Of a stretch of 64,000 bases of DNA, positions 33,854-42,971 are shown in pieces. The notes under the pieces were generated by a model. That model was given only the letters and a program-made list of their open reading frames with translations. It had not been told where the DNA came from and made no database searches. Origin of the DNA: CAUPWF01 sp963515125 (GTDB lineage Bacteria > Bacillota > Clostridia > Lachnospirales > Lachnospiraceae). Position numbers and translations under genes: made by a program. Every line of letters starts with the position of its first letter. Position 1 is the first letter of the stretch. Location of the stretch: contig JBQKKG010000006.1 of assembly GCA_052116865.1 (NCBI GenBank), forward strand, positions 124,001-188,000, written 5' to 3'.

Positions 33854-35050
33854 ATGCCAGGGCAGGATTGGAACAATCTGGGGGATGACATACGCAATAT
33901 AGTGCAACATGCGATTGATTCACAGAATTTTGATAAATTAAATCAGACCATTAATAGTACGATTAATACTGCGATGAATACCGCAGTGGAGGGGATCGAA
34001 AAAGGATTAAAAGGTGCTGGGAAGGTTGCAGAGGAGAGTATTAAGTATGCAAATCCAAAGTATATGGAGTACAAGAATGGAAAGGGGAAGCAGAATATTC
34101 CCTCGCTTTATGCAAAGACAACTTCCAGTAAAGTATTTGGAATTACATTTTCAGCAATAGGATACTCCCTAAGTGTTGCACTAGGATTGACCATCCTAAT
34201 TCTTAGTGGAATTGGGGCCGCCATTCAATTTGTAAAACCTGGGCTTTATATAACGGCGGGTATTTTGACCCCTATTTTTATAGGAAGTGTATGGATGGCA
34301 TGGAAGGGAACAACCACCCTGTCTCGAATATCCAGACACCAAACATATCGAAGGCATCTAGGAGAGCGAACATATTGTAATATTAAGGAATTAGCTGATA
34401 CAATAAGGAAGTCCCCTAAATTCGTGAAAAAAGATTTGCATAAAATGATCCAAAACGGATGGTTTATACAAGGGCATTTAGATAAACAAGAGACTTGTCT
34501 AATGGTGTCAGACGATGCATATGCACAATATCAAGAAGCACAAAAGCAATGGGAGATGCAACAGGAATTAGTCAATATTTCCAATGAGAAAAAGGAGCCA
34601 AAAGAGTGGAGGCAGCTATCACCGGAAGTGCAAAAAGTGATAACGGAAGGCAATGATTATATTTCGAAAATAAGAAGAAGTAATGATGCCATTCTTGGAG
34701 AGGAAATATCTTTAAAAATCTCTCGCATGGAATTACTGGTACAAAAGATCTTCCATAGGATTGAGCAGCATCCAGAACATGTGGATGATATTTCAAAATT
34801 AATGGATTATTATTTGCCCACAACAGTAAAACTATTAGATGCATATGAAGAACTATCTGCACAGCCAATTCAGGGGGAGAATATTGTATGTTCTTTGAAG
34901 GAAATTGAGCATACATTAGACACACTCAATATTGCTTTTGAAAAACTTTTAGATGGCCTGTTTAAGGAGACTGCATGGGATGTGTCTACGGATATTTCAG
35001 TATTAAATACAATGTTGGCTCAAGAAGGATTAACAAAAGACATTTTTTAG
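33854..35050 (+). CDS. XpaC-like protein (5-bromo-4-chloroindolyl phosphate hydrolysis family)
   Basis: Protein of 398 residues. An N-terminal amphipathic part (NKLNQTINSTINTAMNTAVEGI) precedes two membrane helices (about 98-125 and 130-152), then a winged-helix-like stretch (NIKELADTIRKSPKFVKKDL). The C-terminal half from about 265 is helical and matches the XpaC family (LVQKIFHRIEQHP, DYYLPTTVKLLDAYEEL). XpaC and TelA genes are paired in many Firmicutes and linked to cell-envelope or toxic-compound resistance, with unknown mechanism. AAGGAGGG precedes the start and telA follows after 14 bases. Confidence 0.85.
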   Translation: MPGQDWNNLGDDIRNIVQHAIDSQNFDKLNQTINSTINTAMNTAVEGIEKGLKGAGKVAEESIKYANPKYMEYKNGKGKQNIPSLYAKTTSSKVFGITFSAIGYSLSVALGLTILILSGIGAAIQFVKPGLYITAGILTPIFIGSVWMAWKGTTTLSRISRHQTYRRHLGERTYCNIKELADTIRKSPKFVKKDLHKMIQNGWFIQGHLDKQETCLMVSDDAYAQYQEAQKQWEMQQELVNISNEKKEPKEWRQLSPEVQKVITEGNDYISKIRRSNDAILGEEISLKISRMELLVQKIFHRIEQHPEHVDDISKLMDYYLPTTVKLLDAYEELSAQPIQGENIVCSLKEIEHTLDTLNIAFEKLLDGLFKETAWDVSTDISVLNTMLAQEGLTKDIF

Positions 35051-35064
35051 GAGAGGATAAAAGA

Positions 35065-36204
35065 ATGAACCAAGAAGTAAAAGAATTTACAGCGGCGGTC
35101 CCGACATTGACCATAGAACCATTTCAAGAGAAGGAAGAAATTGTGGAAACTTCGGGAGGAGAAAAGCATTTAGAATGGGATGATAATATACTTTCAGAAG
35201 ATGAAAAGAAACTTGTGGATCAATTTGTAAGCCAGATTGATTTGACGAACTCTAATATCATTCTCCAATATGGAGCGGGGGCTCAAAAGAAAATGGCAGA
35301 CTTCTCAGAAACTGCTTTAGACAATGTTAAGACAAAGGATTTGGGAGAAGTGGGGAATCTGCTAACTGACGTAGTGACGGAACTTAAGAACTTCGATGCA
35401 GAAGAAGAGACGGGTTTCCTTGGCCTATTTAAAAGGACATCTAATAAACTCAATGCAATGAAAAGTAAATATAATAAGGCAGAGGAAAATGTCAATCAAA
35501 TCTGCAAGGCTTTAGAGACACATCAGATGGTATTATTAAAAGACATTGCTACATTAGATAAAATGTATGAGCTGAATTTGACATATTTTAAAGAATTATC
35601 TATGTATATTTTAGCTGGAAAGAAAAAATTAGGGATGGTGAGAGAGACTACGCTGCCAGAATTATTACAAAGAGCGGAGCAAAGTGGATTGCCAGAAGAT
35701 GCGCAATCAGCAAGGGATATGGATGCTTTATGTACTAGATTTGAAAAAAAGATTCATGATTTGGAATTGACAAGAATGATATCTCTTCAAACAGCACCTC
35801 AGATTCGACTGGTGCAAGAAAATGATACATTGATGGTAGAAAAGATTCAATCCACGATTGTAAATACCATTCCTTTATGGAAAAGTCAAATGGTACTTGC
35901 ACTTGGAGTGGCACATTCAACCCAAGCTGCGAGAGTGCAAAGAGAAGTGACAGATATGACCAATGAACTGCTTAGAAAGAATGCAGATACGCTGAAGACG
36001 GCGACTATTGAAACTGCGAAAGAATCGGAACGTGGTGTGGTAGATATGGAAACATTAAAAGGTACCAATGCATCTCTGATTACAACGTTAGATGAAGTAT
36101 TGAAGATCCAAAGTGAGGGCAGACAAAAGCGTAAGGAGGCCGAGCAAGAGATGGTTCGGTTGGAAGAAGAACTGAAAAATAAGTTATTACAGATGCAGAA
36201 ATAA
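35065..36204 (+). CDS. TelA/YceH-family toxic anion resistance protein
   Basis: Soluble, helical protein of 379 residues. GFLGLFKRTSNKLNAMKSKY, then LETHQMVLLKDIATLDKMYELN and PLWKSQMVLALG are conserved signatures of TelA (PF05816), associated with tellurite and other stress resistance; the molecular role is unsettled. Co-transcribed with the XpaC-like gene, with AGGAGAGG before the ATG at 35065. A longer in-frame extension to 34975 lies within the upstream gene and is rejected. Confidence 0.9.
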   Translation: MNQEVKEFTAAVPTLTIEPFQEKEEIVETSGGEKHLEWDDNILSEDEKKLVDQFVSQIDLTNSNIILQYGAGAQKKMADFSETALDNVKTKDLGEVGNLLTDVVTELKNFDAEEETGFLGLFKRTSNKLNAMKSKYNKAEENVNQICKALETHQMVLLKDIATLDKMYELNLTYFKELSMYILAGKKKLGMVRETTLPELLQRAEQSGLPEDAQSARDMDALCTRFEKKIHDLELTRMISLQTAPQIRLVQENDTLMVEKIQSTIVNTIPLWKSQMVLALGVAHSTQAARVQREVTDMTNELLRKNADTLKTATIETAKESERGVVDMETLKGTNASLITTLDEVLKIQSEGRQKRKEAEQEMVRLEEELKNKLLQMQK

Positions 36205-36207
36205 TAT

Positions 36208-36285
36208 TTGACAAACAAGATGCGTATTGCTATTATTAGTAACAAACAAGGGCGTTTTTCCATAGGGAAAGAGCGCCCATTTTTC
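36208..36285 (+). promoter_or_regulatory. glnA promoter followed by a terminator-like leader hairpin
   Basis: TTGACA (36208-36213), 17 bases, TATTAT (36231-36236) is a near-consensus sigma-A promoter just after the telA stop. Its transcript would begin near 36243 and almost at once meet a hairpin (GGGCG...CGCCC, 36250-36278, with an inner U-rich/A-rich stem and short loop) followed by ATTTTTC. This is either the telA terminator or an attenuator of glnA. Since an ANTAR protein is encoded next to glnA, antitermination control is plausible. A second small dyad GGTAA-AACTA-TTACC follows at 36294-36308. Confidence 0.6.
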
Positions 36286-36365
36286 ATACAAAGGGTAAAA
36301 CTATTACCGTTAAATATAAAAGTAAAAAATTGGAATGTAGGGCAAGAGTAAGGAGGGTTTCTAAT

Positions 36366-37697
36366 ATGCAGAATTATACACGGGACGATATATTAAGATT
36401 AGTAGAGGAAGAAGATGTTGGGTTCATCAGACTACAATTTACAGATTTATTTGGGACAATGAAAAATATTGCAATTACGGCTAGCCAACTGGAGAAAGCA
36501 TTAAATAACCAGTGTATGTTTGATGGATCTTCCATAGAAGGATTTGTAAGAATTGAGGAATCGGATATGTATTTACACCCTGATTTAAATTCTTTTGTGA
36601 TTTTCCCATGGCGTCCACAGCAAGGAAAGGTAGCCAGGCTTATTTGTGACATCCATCGTCCAGATGGGACAGCCTTTGAGGGGGATCCAAGGCATATATT
36701 AAGAAAAACAATAGAACAAGCGAAAGACATGGGATATACATTTCACGTAGGGCCGGAATGTGAGTTCTTTTTATTTCATACAGATGATAATGGATTGCCA
36801 ACAACAGTAACGCACGAAAATGCGGGATATTTTGATTTGGGCCCGTTAGATTTGGGAGAGAATGCAAGACGTGATATGGTATTAACTTTAGAGGATATGG
36901 GATTTGAGATTGAGTCTTCCCACCATGAAGTAGCGCCTGCACAACATGAAATAGATTTTAAGTATGATGAGGCACTAGCAACAGCTGACAATATTATGAC
37001 ATTTAAATTAGTAGTAAAAACCATCGCAAAACGTCATGGGCTTCACGCTACTTTTATGCCAAAACCTAAAAATGGAGTCAATGGTTCTGGCATGCATTTA
37101 AATATGTCGCTTTGTAAAGAGGGAAAAAATGTTTTTAAAGACGATAGGGATATAAATGGTCTCAGTAAGGAAGCATATTATTTTATGGGTGGAATCATGA
37201 AACATATGAAAGCTATTTCTTTAATTACAAACCCAACGGTTAATTCATATAAACGATTAGTACCAGGATATGAAGCGCCTGTTTATATAGCATGGTCTAC
37301 AAAAAATCGCAGTCCACTAATTCGTATTCCAGCAGTGGGAGGAGCAGGGACTCGTATTGAACTAAGAAGTCCGGATCCGTCTGCGAATCCTTATTTGGCA
37401 TTAGCACTTTGTTTGACAGCAGGTTTAGAAGGAATACAAAATAAAATCATGCCACCTAGCAGTATAAATCAGAATATTTTTGAAATGACAGGGGAGTTAA
37501 GAAAGGAATTGGACATTGAGGCATTACCAGGGAGCTTGCTAGAGGCCATCAAAGAATTTGAGGTAGATGCTTTTATACAGCAGGTTCTGGGGGCACATTT
37601 GTCCAGTAAGTTCTTGGAAGCAAAGAAAAAAGAATATGCAGAGTTTGCTGCACAGGTATCTCAGTGGGAAATAGAACAATATTTACACAGAATGTAA
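36366..37697 (+). CDS. glnA: Glutamine synthetase type I
   Basis: Protein of 443 residues, the normal GSI-alpha length; it condenses glutamate and ammonia to glutamine with ATP as a cytoplasmic dodecamer. Conserved elements are FDGSSIEGFVRIEESDM, GPECEFFLF, HHEVAPAQHEIDFKY, NGSGMHLNMSL, NRSPLIRIPA and ELRSPDPSANPYL. No adenylylation-type insertion is present, consistent with feedback-controlled GSI-alpha. The start at 36366 follows AAGGAGGG; an upstream in-frame start at 36330 lacks a site. An ANTAR regulator gene follows by 42 bases, the usual clostridial arrangement. Confidence 0.95.
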   Translation: MQNYTRDDILRLVEEEDVGFIRLQFTDLFGTMKNIAITASQLEKALNNQCMFDGSSIEGFVRIEESDMYLHPDLNSFVIFPWRPQQGKVARLICDIHRPDGTAFEGDPRHILRKTIEQAKDMGYTFHVGPECEFFLFHTDDNGLPTTVTHENAGYFDLGPLDLGENARRDMVLTLEDMGFEIESSHHEVAPAQHEIDFKYDEALATADNIMTFKLVVKTIAKRHGLHATFMPKPKNGVNGSGMHLNMSLCKEGKNVFKDDRDINGLSKEAYYFMGGIMKHMKAISLITNPTVNSYKRLVPGYEAPVYIAWSTKNRSPLIRIPAVGGAGTRIELRSPDPSANPYLALALCLTAGLEGIQNKIMPPSSINQNIFEMTGELRKELDIEALPGSLLEAIKEFEVDAFIQQVLGAHLSSKFLEAKKKEYAEFAAQVSQWEIEQYLHRM

Positions 37698-37739
37698 TTC
37701 TTCAGGAAACTTGAAGGAGGAGGTACAGGAGGTGTAACT

Positions 37740-38288
37740 TTGCGTAATATTATTGTTGTCTTTCCAAAGAAAGAGAATGCTACCAACATAAGAAATCTGT
37801 TAGTCCGAGGCGGATTTGACGTATCTTTGGTATGTACCACTGGTGCGCAAGTGATGAATCATGCAGATGTACTGGATGAGGGAATTGTAATTACGGGTTA
37901 CAAAGTATCAGACATGTTGTATACTGATTTGAGAGAATACCTTCCAGATTCATTTGAAATACTGTTGGTTGCATCACCAGATAAATGGCAGGGAGAGAAT
38001 ATGGATGGTGTGATAGGGCTACCAATGCCAATAAAAGTTCATGATTTATTGAATACAGTTGAAATGTTACTGTATAATATGGAACAAAAGAGGCGAAGAA
38101 GAAGGCTTGAAAAAAAGAAACGAAATGATAAGCAAGAAGAAATTATTAAAAGTGCTAAGAAATTGCTGATTTCTAGGAATAATATGACAGAAGAAGAGGC
38201 ACATCGCTATTTGCAAAAAAATAGTATGGATAGCGGAACAAATCTGATTGAAACGGCAGAGATGGTTATAAGTATATTAAGAGAATAA
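37740..38288 (+). CDS. ANTAR-domain response regulator (RNA antiterminator)
   Basis: Protein of 182 residues from a TTG start with AGGAGGTG upstream. Residues 1-115 form a receiver-like domain, but the usual phospho-acceptor context is degenerate (IVITGYKV), so phosphorylation may not apply. A basic linker (KRRRRRLEKKKR) leads to an ANTAR domain (about 130-182) with SAKKLLISRNNMTEEEAHRYLQ. ANTAR proteins bind paired hairpins in nascent leaders and block terminators, often of nitrogen genes. Its place behind glnA suggests that glnA or other nitrogen genes are targets. Confidence 0.85.
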   Translation: MRNIIVVFPKKENATNIRNLLVRGGFDVSLVCTTGAQVMNHADVLDEGIVITGYKVSDMLYTDLREYLPDSFEILLVASPDKWQGENMDGVIGLPMPIKVHDLLNTVEMLLYNMEQKRRRRRLEKKKRNDKQEEIIKSAKKLLISRNNMTEEEAHRYLQKNSMDSGTNLIETAEMVISILRE

Positions 38289-38307
38289 AGGAGCAAGGAG
38301 TAGAAGT

Positions 38308-39147
38308 ATGAAATTTACAAAGATGCAGGGGCTTGGGAATGATTATGTGTATGTGAATGGATTCCAAGAGAAACTGGAATGCCCTTCTGAAGTAGCAATC
38401 AAAGTTAGTGACAGACATTTTGGTGTAGGATCTGATGGGCTGATTCTTATCAATCCATCCAATGTGGCAGACTTTGAAATGGAAATGTATAATGCAGATG
38501 GTTCCAGAGGGGAAATGTGTGGTAATGGAATCCGATGCGTAGCAAAATATGTCTATGATTATGGATTGACTGATAAAAAGAATATTTCGGTTGAAACATT
38601 GGCTGGAATAAAATATCTGGAACTTACAGTAGAAGATGAGAAGGTAACTTATGTCAAAGTAGATATGGGAAGTCCAGAGTTGTTAGCAACAAACATACCA
38701 GTGTTGGCAAATCCAAATGAAGATACAGTCATTCATGCACCTATAGATGTGGAAGGGGTTACGTATTGGATGACCTGTATTTCTATGGGTAATCCACATG
38801 CAGTTGTTTACGTAGATAACGTACAAGAACTTGAGATTGAAAAAATTGGACCTAAATTCGAACATCACAATCGTTTTCCGAATCGAGTCAATACAGAATT
38901 TGCTCATGTGGTGAATAGAAAACTTGTGGAAATGCGTGTCTGGGAGAGAGGGTCAGGAGAGACCTTAGCCTGTGGAACAGGTGCTTGTGCAGTTGCAGTT
39001 GCCAGCATATTGAATGGATTGATACATGATGAAGTAACAGTTCGATTATTAGGAGGCGACTTGTTTATTCAATGGGATAGAGTTGCTAATAAGGTATATA
39101 TGACAGGGCCGGCTACTATAGTATTTGAGGGTGAAATTGAGATATAA
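38308..39147 (+). CDS. dapF: Diaminopimelate epimerase
   Basis: Protein of 279 residues, converting LL- to meso-diaminopimelate for peptidoglycan and lysine. The two catalytic cysteines lie in GEMCGNGIRCVAKY (about residue 71) and GETLACGTGACAVA (about 220). Other signatures are MQGLGNDYVYV and GNPHAVVYV. The gene lies 13 bases before dapL, so the last two steps from tetrahydrodipicolinate to meso-DAP are encoded together, which defines the aminotransferase variant of the lysine pathway. GGAGCAAGGAG precedes the start. Confidence 0.96.
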   Translation: MKFTKMQGLGNDYVYVNGFQEKLECPSEVAIKVSDRHFGVGSDGLILINPSNVADFEMEMYNADGSRGEMCGNGIRCVAKYVYDYGLTDKKNISVETLAGIKYLELTVEDEKVTYVKVDMGSPELLATNIPVLANPNEDTVIHAPIDVEGVTYWMTCISMGNPHAVVYVDNVQELEIEKIGPKFEHHNRFPNRVNTEFAHVVNRKLVEMRVWERGSGETLACGTGACAVAVASILNGLIHDEVTVRLLGGDLFIQWDRVANKVYMTGPATIVFEGEIEI

Positions 39148-39159
39148 GGAGAAAAAAAT

Positions 39160-40374
39160 ATGTTTAAAATTAATGAAGATTATTTAAAATTGCCAGGAAG
39201 CTATTTGTTTTCAACCATTGGTAAAAAGGTGAAGGCATACACACAAGCACATCCGGAACAATCCATTATACGTCTTGGGATTGGAGATGTGACGCAACCA
39301 ATTGCACCGGCTATTATAGAAGCACTACACAGTGCAGTCGATGAAATGGGTGATGCTGCAACATTTCATGGATACGCACCAGATTTAGGATACGAGTTTT
39401 TAAGAAATGCAATGGCAAAAAACGATTATGAAGCAAAAGGATGTAAAATTGAAGCAGATGAGATTTTTATCTCTGACGGTGCAAAATGTGATTCGGGTAA
39501 TATTCAAGAGATATTTAGAAAGGATAATAAAATAGCCGTATGTGATCCTGTTTATCCCGTTTATGTGGATACTAACGTTATGGCAGGACGAACTGGCACG
39601 TATAATCAAGATACAGAGATGTGGAGTAATGTTATCTATATGCCTTGTACTGCAGAACATAATTTTGCACCACAGATTCCAAAGGAGACGCCTGATTTAA
39701 TCTATCTTTGTTTTCCAAATAATCCGACAGGCTCTACCATTACGAAATCACAACTACAAGAATGGGTAAATTATGCCAATAAAGTGGGGGCAGTGATTAT
39801 CTATGATGCGGCATATGAAGCATATATTTCACAAGAGGATGTTCCACATTCTATTTATGAATGTGAGGGTGCAAGAACTTGTGCGATAGAACTTCGAAGC
39901 TTTTCTAAAAACGCTGGATTTACAGGCGTACGTCTAGGTGCCACAGTAATTCCAAAAGATTTAAAATGTGGGGATGTCATGCTTCATTCCTTGTGGGCTA
40001 GAAGGCATGGAACGAAGTACAATGGAGCACCATACATCGTACAAAGGGCGGGGGAAGCAGTATACTCAGAAGCTGGACAGGCACAACTAAAAGAACAGGT
40101 ATCATACTATATGAAGAATGCATCAACAATCTATCAGGGATTAAAGAGCATGGGGTACACTGTATCAGGTGGAATTAATGCTCCATATATATGGTTGAAA
40201 ACTCCAGATAAAATGAGTTCTTGGGAGTTCTTTGATTACCTCTTGGAACATGCAGGTGTTGTTGGTACTCCAGGAGCAGGTTTTGGACCAAGTGGAGAGG
40301 GATATTTTAGACTTACAGCATTTGGGACTTATGAAAATACGGTTGCAGCTTTAGCAAGAATAAGAGAACTATAA
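39160..40374 (+). CDS. dapL: LL-diaminopimelate aminotransferase
   Basis: PLP enzyme of 404 residues making LL-DAP from tetrahydrodipicolinate and glutamate in one step, bypassing the succinylase and acetylase routes. Start region FKINEDYLKLPGSYLFSTI, FPNNPTGSTITKSQL and the PLP lysine in SFSKNAGFTGVRLG (about residue 246) are typical of DapL. The GSYLF and RLGIGDVTQP motifs separate it from general aspartate aminotransferases. Transcribed after dapF with a 12-base gap. No strong terminator follows before the maltodextrin promoter region. Confidence 0.95.
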   Translation: MFKINEDYLKLPGSYLFSTIGKKVKAYTQAHPEQSIIRLGIGDVTQPIAPAIIEALHSAVDEMGDAATFHGYAPDLGYEFLRNAMAKNDYEAKGCKIEADEIFISDGAKCDSGNIQEIFRKDNKIAVCDPVYPVYVDTNVMAGRTGTYNQDTEMWSNVIYMPCTAEHNFAPQIPKETPDLIYLCFPNNPTGSTITKSQLQEWVNYANKVGAVIIYDAAYEAYISQEDVPHSIYECEGARTCAIELRSFSKNAGFTGVRLGATVIPKDLKCGDVMLHSLWARRHGTKYNGAPYIVQRAGEAVYSEAGQAQLKEQVSYYMKNASTIYQGLKSMGYTVSGGINAPYIWLKTPDKMSSWEFFDYLLEHAGVVGTPGAGFGPSGEGYFRLTAFGTYENTVAALARIREL

Positions 40375-40479
40375 AAGAAAGCACGCTTTGTAGGAGTAAA
40401 AGAGATTATACAATATATACAAAAAAGATAGCACGATTTCATGACTTTGGACGAAACACAATTAAATTGTGAAAAATTA

Positions 40480-40559
40480 TTGAACTTTTTATGAACGCGT
40501 GCTATTATTGAGACACGAATTCGGTAACGTTACCGGAAATGATACCGATAACGTTACCG
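40480..40559 (+). promoter_or_regulatory. Maltodextrin operon promoter with two LacI-type operators
   Basis: TTGAAC (40480-40485), 17 bases, TATTAT (40503-40508). Downstream are the perfect palindrome CGGTAACGTTACCG (40522-40535) and the near copy CGATAACGTTACCG (40546-40559); their centres are 24 bp apart. The central CG dinucleotide and even symmetry are typical of LacI-family operators, and such a regulator ends the operon (45408). Bound repressor would block transcription just past the start. Confidence 0.8.
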
Positions 40560-40590
40560 AATAAAAGAGTAATAAATTTTTTAAAAAAAG

Positions 40591-40612
40591 GAATACTCAT
40601 ATAAGAGTATTC
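40591..40612 (+). other. Leader hairpin before the maltodextrin-binding protein gene
   Basis: GAATACTC, six bases, GAGTATTC, located 28 bases before the start codon and after a T-run/A-run. It could stabilise the mRNA or mask upstream processing; it lacks a following T-tract, so it is not a terminator. Confidence 0.5.
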
Positions 40613-40640
40613 ACCAAATGAAAGAAGGAGAGGAATTATT

Positions 40641-41987
40641 ATGAGAATGAAAAAGGTAATTGCTTTAGGCCTAGCTTTGGCTATGACAGCTGGCCTGGTT
40701 GTTGGATGTGGCAGTAACAAGTCTGAGAGTAGTAGCAAAAAAGAAGCTTCTGTATACTATTTAAACTTTAAGCCGGAAGTTGCAGAGGTTTGGGAAAAGA
40801 TTGCGAAAGAGTATACAAAAGAAACGGGAGTTGATGTAAAAGTAGTCACAGCAGCTTCAGGAACATATGAATCTACATTGAAATCAGAAGTTGCAAAGAA
40901 AAATCCACCTACCTTATTTCAAATCAATGGTCCTGTAGGATATCAATCATGGAAAGATTATTGTATGGATTTATCAGACACAGAGCTTTATAAGAATTTG
41001 ACTGATCAAGACATGGCAGTAAAAGATGGTGACGGTGTATATGGTATTCCTTATGTAGTAGAAGGTTACGGTATCATTTATAATGATGCTATCATGCAGA
41101 AATATTTTGCATTAGCAGATAAATCTGTAAATATCTCATCCACAGAAGAAATTACTGATTTTAACACATTAAAAGCAGTAGTAGAAGATATGACAGCAAA
41201 GAAAGATCAATTAGGAATTGAAGGTGTATTTTCATCTACCTCATTTGCGGCTGGTGAAGACTGGAGATGGCAGACACATTTGGCAAATGTTCCAGTTTAT
41301 TATGAATACCAAGAAGACAAGACAACTGATAAAAAAGACTTAGCATTTACCTATAATAAGAACTATAAAAATATTTTTGATTTATATTTAAACAACTCTT
41401 GTACAGAACCTGGTTTAGTTGGTTCTAAGACAGTAGAAGACTCTATGGCAGAATTTGCACTTGGAAAGACTGCTATGGTACAGAATGGTAACTGGGGCTG
41501 GGGACAAGTAAATGGTGTCGATGGCAATACGGTGAAAGCGGAAGACGTAAAATTCTTGCCTATCTATACTGGCATGGATAAAGATGCAGAACAAGGGTTA
41601 TGTATTGGTACGGAAAATTATTTCTGTGTAAATAGTAAAGTAAGTGAAGAACAACAAAAGGCAGCAATAGATTTTGTTAACTGGGTATTTACTTCCGATA
41701 CTGGAAAGAAACATGTGACTGAAGATCTAGGATTTATTGCTCCATTTAAGTCATTTACAGATGCAGAGCAACCAAAAGATCCATTAGCACAAGAAGTTGT
41801 TAAATATATGAATGACAGCAATAAGAAATCAGTATCTTGGAATTTCACATCATTCCCAAGTCAAACATTCAAAGATAACTTTGGTGCATCGTTACTAGAA
41901 TATGCACAAGGAAATAAAGATTGGGATGCTGTAGTGAAGGATATGACGGCTGATTGGGCATCAGAAAAAGAAGCATCTGCAGAATAG
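40641..41987 (+). CDS. Maltodextrin/oligosaccharide ABC transporter binding lipoprotein
   Basis: Protein of 448 residues with a lipoprotein signal ending LVVGC (Cys23). The mature part is a family 1 sugar-binding protein (SBP_bac_1): VYYLNFKPEVAEVWEKIAKEY, GVDVKVVTAASGTYESTL, LFQINGPVGYQSWKDY, and GKTAMVQNGNWGWGQV. Maltodextrin is the likely ligand because malQ and a LacI regulator follow. It is the first gene of the operon under tandem operators. A terminator-like hairpin after it probably gives excess binding protein over permease. Confidence 0.9.
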   Translation: MRMKKVIALGLALAMTAGLVVGCGSNKSESSSKKEASVYYLNFKPEVAEVWEKIAKEYTKETGVDVKVVTAASGTYESTLKSEVAKKNPPTLFQINGPVGYQSWKDYCMDLSDTELYKNLTDQDMAVKDGDGVYGIPYVVEGYGIIYNDAIMQKYFALADKSVNISSTEEITDFNTLKAVVEDMTAKKDQLGIEGVFSSTSFAAGEDWRWQTHLANVPVYYEYQEDKTTDKKDLAFTYNKNYKNIFDLYLNNSCTEPGLVGSKTVEDSMAEFALGKTAMVQNGNWGWGQVNGVDGNTVKAEDVKFLPIYTGMDKDAEQGLCIGTENYFCVNSKVSEEQQKAAIDFVNWVFTSDTGKKHVTEDLGFIAPFKSFTDAEQPKDPLAQEVVKYMNDSNKKSVSWNFTSFPSQTFKDNFGASLLEYAQGNKDWDAVVKDMTADWASEKEASAE

Positions 41988-42024
41988 TGTAAAAGATTCG
42001 CTAGACATAACAAGCAATATCAGG

Positions 42025-42064
42025 AAGGGTGAGCGCGGAGAAAGTAACTGCCTCACCCTTTTTG
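42025..42064 (+). terminator. Intercistronic hairpin after the binding-protein gene
   Basis: AAGGGTGAG pairs with CTCACCCTT across an 18-base loop, followed by TTTG. Partial termination is likely since the permeases have no promoter of their own that I can see. Confidence 0.75.
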
Positions 42065-42128
42065 TCAATTAGATACCAACATCAGGTTCAATGGGAGCCT
42101 GATTCAATAGTTTAGAGGAGGAACAAGG

Positions 42129-42971
42129 ATGCAGAAAACGATGAAAAAATACTTCCCGATTTTTGTATTGCCAACATTGATAGCTTTTATCATTGCGTTT
42201 TTGGCACCTTTTGTCATGGGCATTTACTTATCATTTTGTAAATTTACCACTGTTGTAGATGCAGAATTCATAGGAATTAAGAATTATTTGAGAATGTTTG
42301 AAAATGCTAGTTTTTGGCATGCATTTAGATTTACCACATTATTTACGATTGTCTCAGTTATTACAGTAAATATATTTGCTTTTTTATTAGCCCTAGCTTT
42401 AACAAAAGCAATTAAGGGAACCAATTTATATAGAACCGTATTTTTTATGCCCAATCTAATTGGGGGAATTGTACTAGGATATATATGGCAATTGATTATT
42501 AACGGAATTTTACTTCGTTCAGGTGTAACCATTACTACAGATGCTAAGTATGGATTTTGGGGATTGGTTATCCTAATGAATTGGCAACTCATTGGATACA
42601 TGATGATTATTTATATTGCGGGTATCCAAAATATTTCGCCAGAATTGCTGGAAGCGGCCAAGATTGATGGAGCTACAAACTTCCAGATTTTACGTAAAAT
42701 TACCATACCACTGGTAATGCCATCTGTAACGATTTGTCTCTTCTTAACATTGACAAATTCGTTTAAATTATTTGACCAGAACTTGGCATTAACTGCAGGT
42801 TTACCAGGAAAGCAAACGCAAATGTTAGCGTTAGATATTTATAATACATTTTATGGCAGAGTTGGATGGGAAGGCGTTGGTCAGGCAAAGGCTGTACTGT
42901 TCTTTTTGATGGTAGCAGTCATCGCACTTGTTCAACTATACTTTACAAGACGTAAGGAGGTGGAAAACTAA
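42129..42971 (+). CDS. Maltodextrin ABC transporter permease (MalF-type)
   Basis: Membrane protein of 280 residues with six helices. The EAA loop reads ELLEAAKIDGATNFQILRKITIP (about residues 175-197), the contact point for the ATPase. It forms a heterodimer with the next gene product. No ATPase gene lies in the operon, so a shared MsmK/MalK-type ATPase elsewhere is needed, as is usual in Firmicutes. Its stop overlaps the next start (TAATG). AGAGGAGG precedes the start. Confidence 0.9.
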   Translation: MQKTMKKYFPIFVLPTLIAFIIAFLAPFVMGIYLSFCKFTTVVDAEFIGIKNYLRMFENASFWHAFRFTTLFTIVSVITVNIFAFLLALALTKAIKGTNLYRTVFFMPNLIGGIVLGYIWQLIINGILLRSGVTITTDAKYGFWGLVILMNWQLIGYMMIIYIAGIQNISPELLEAAKIDGATNFQILRKITIPLVMPSVTICLFLTLTNSFKLFDQNLALTAGLPGKQTQMLALDIYNTFYGRVGWEGVGQAKAVLFFLMVAVIALVQLYFTRRKEVEN

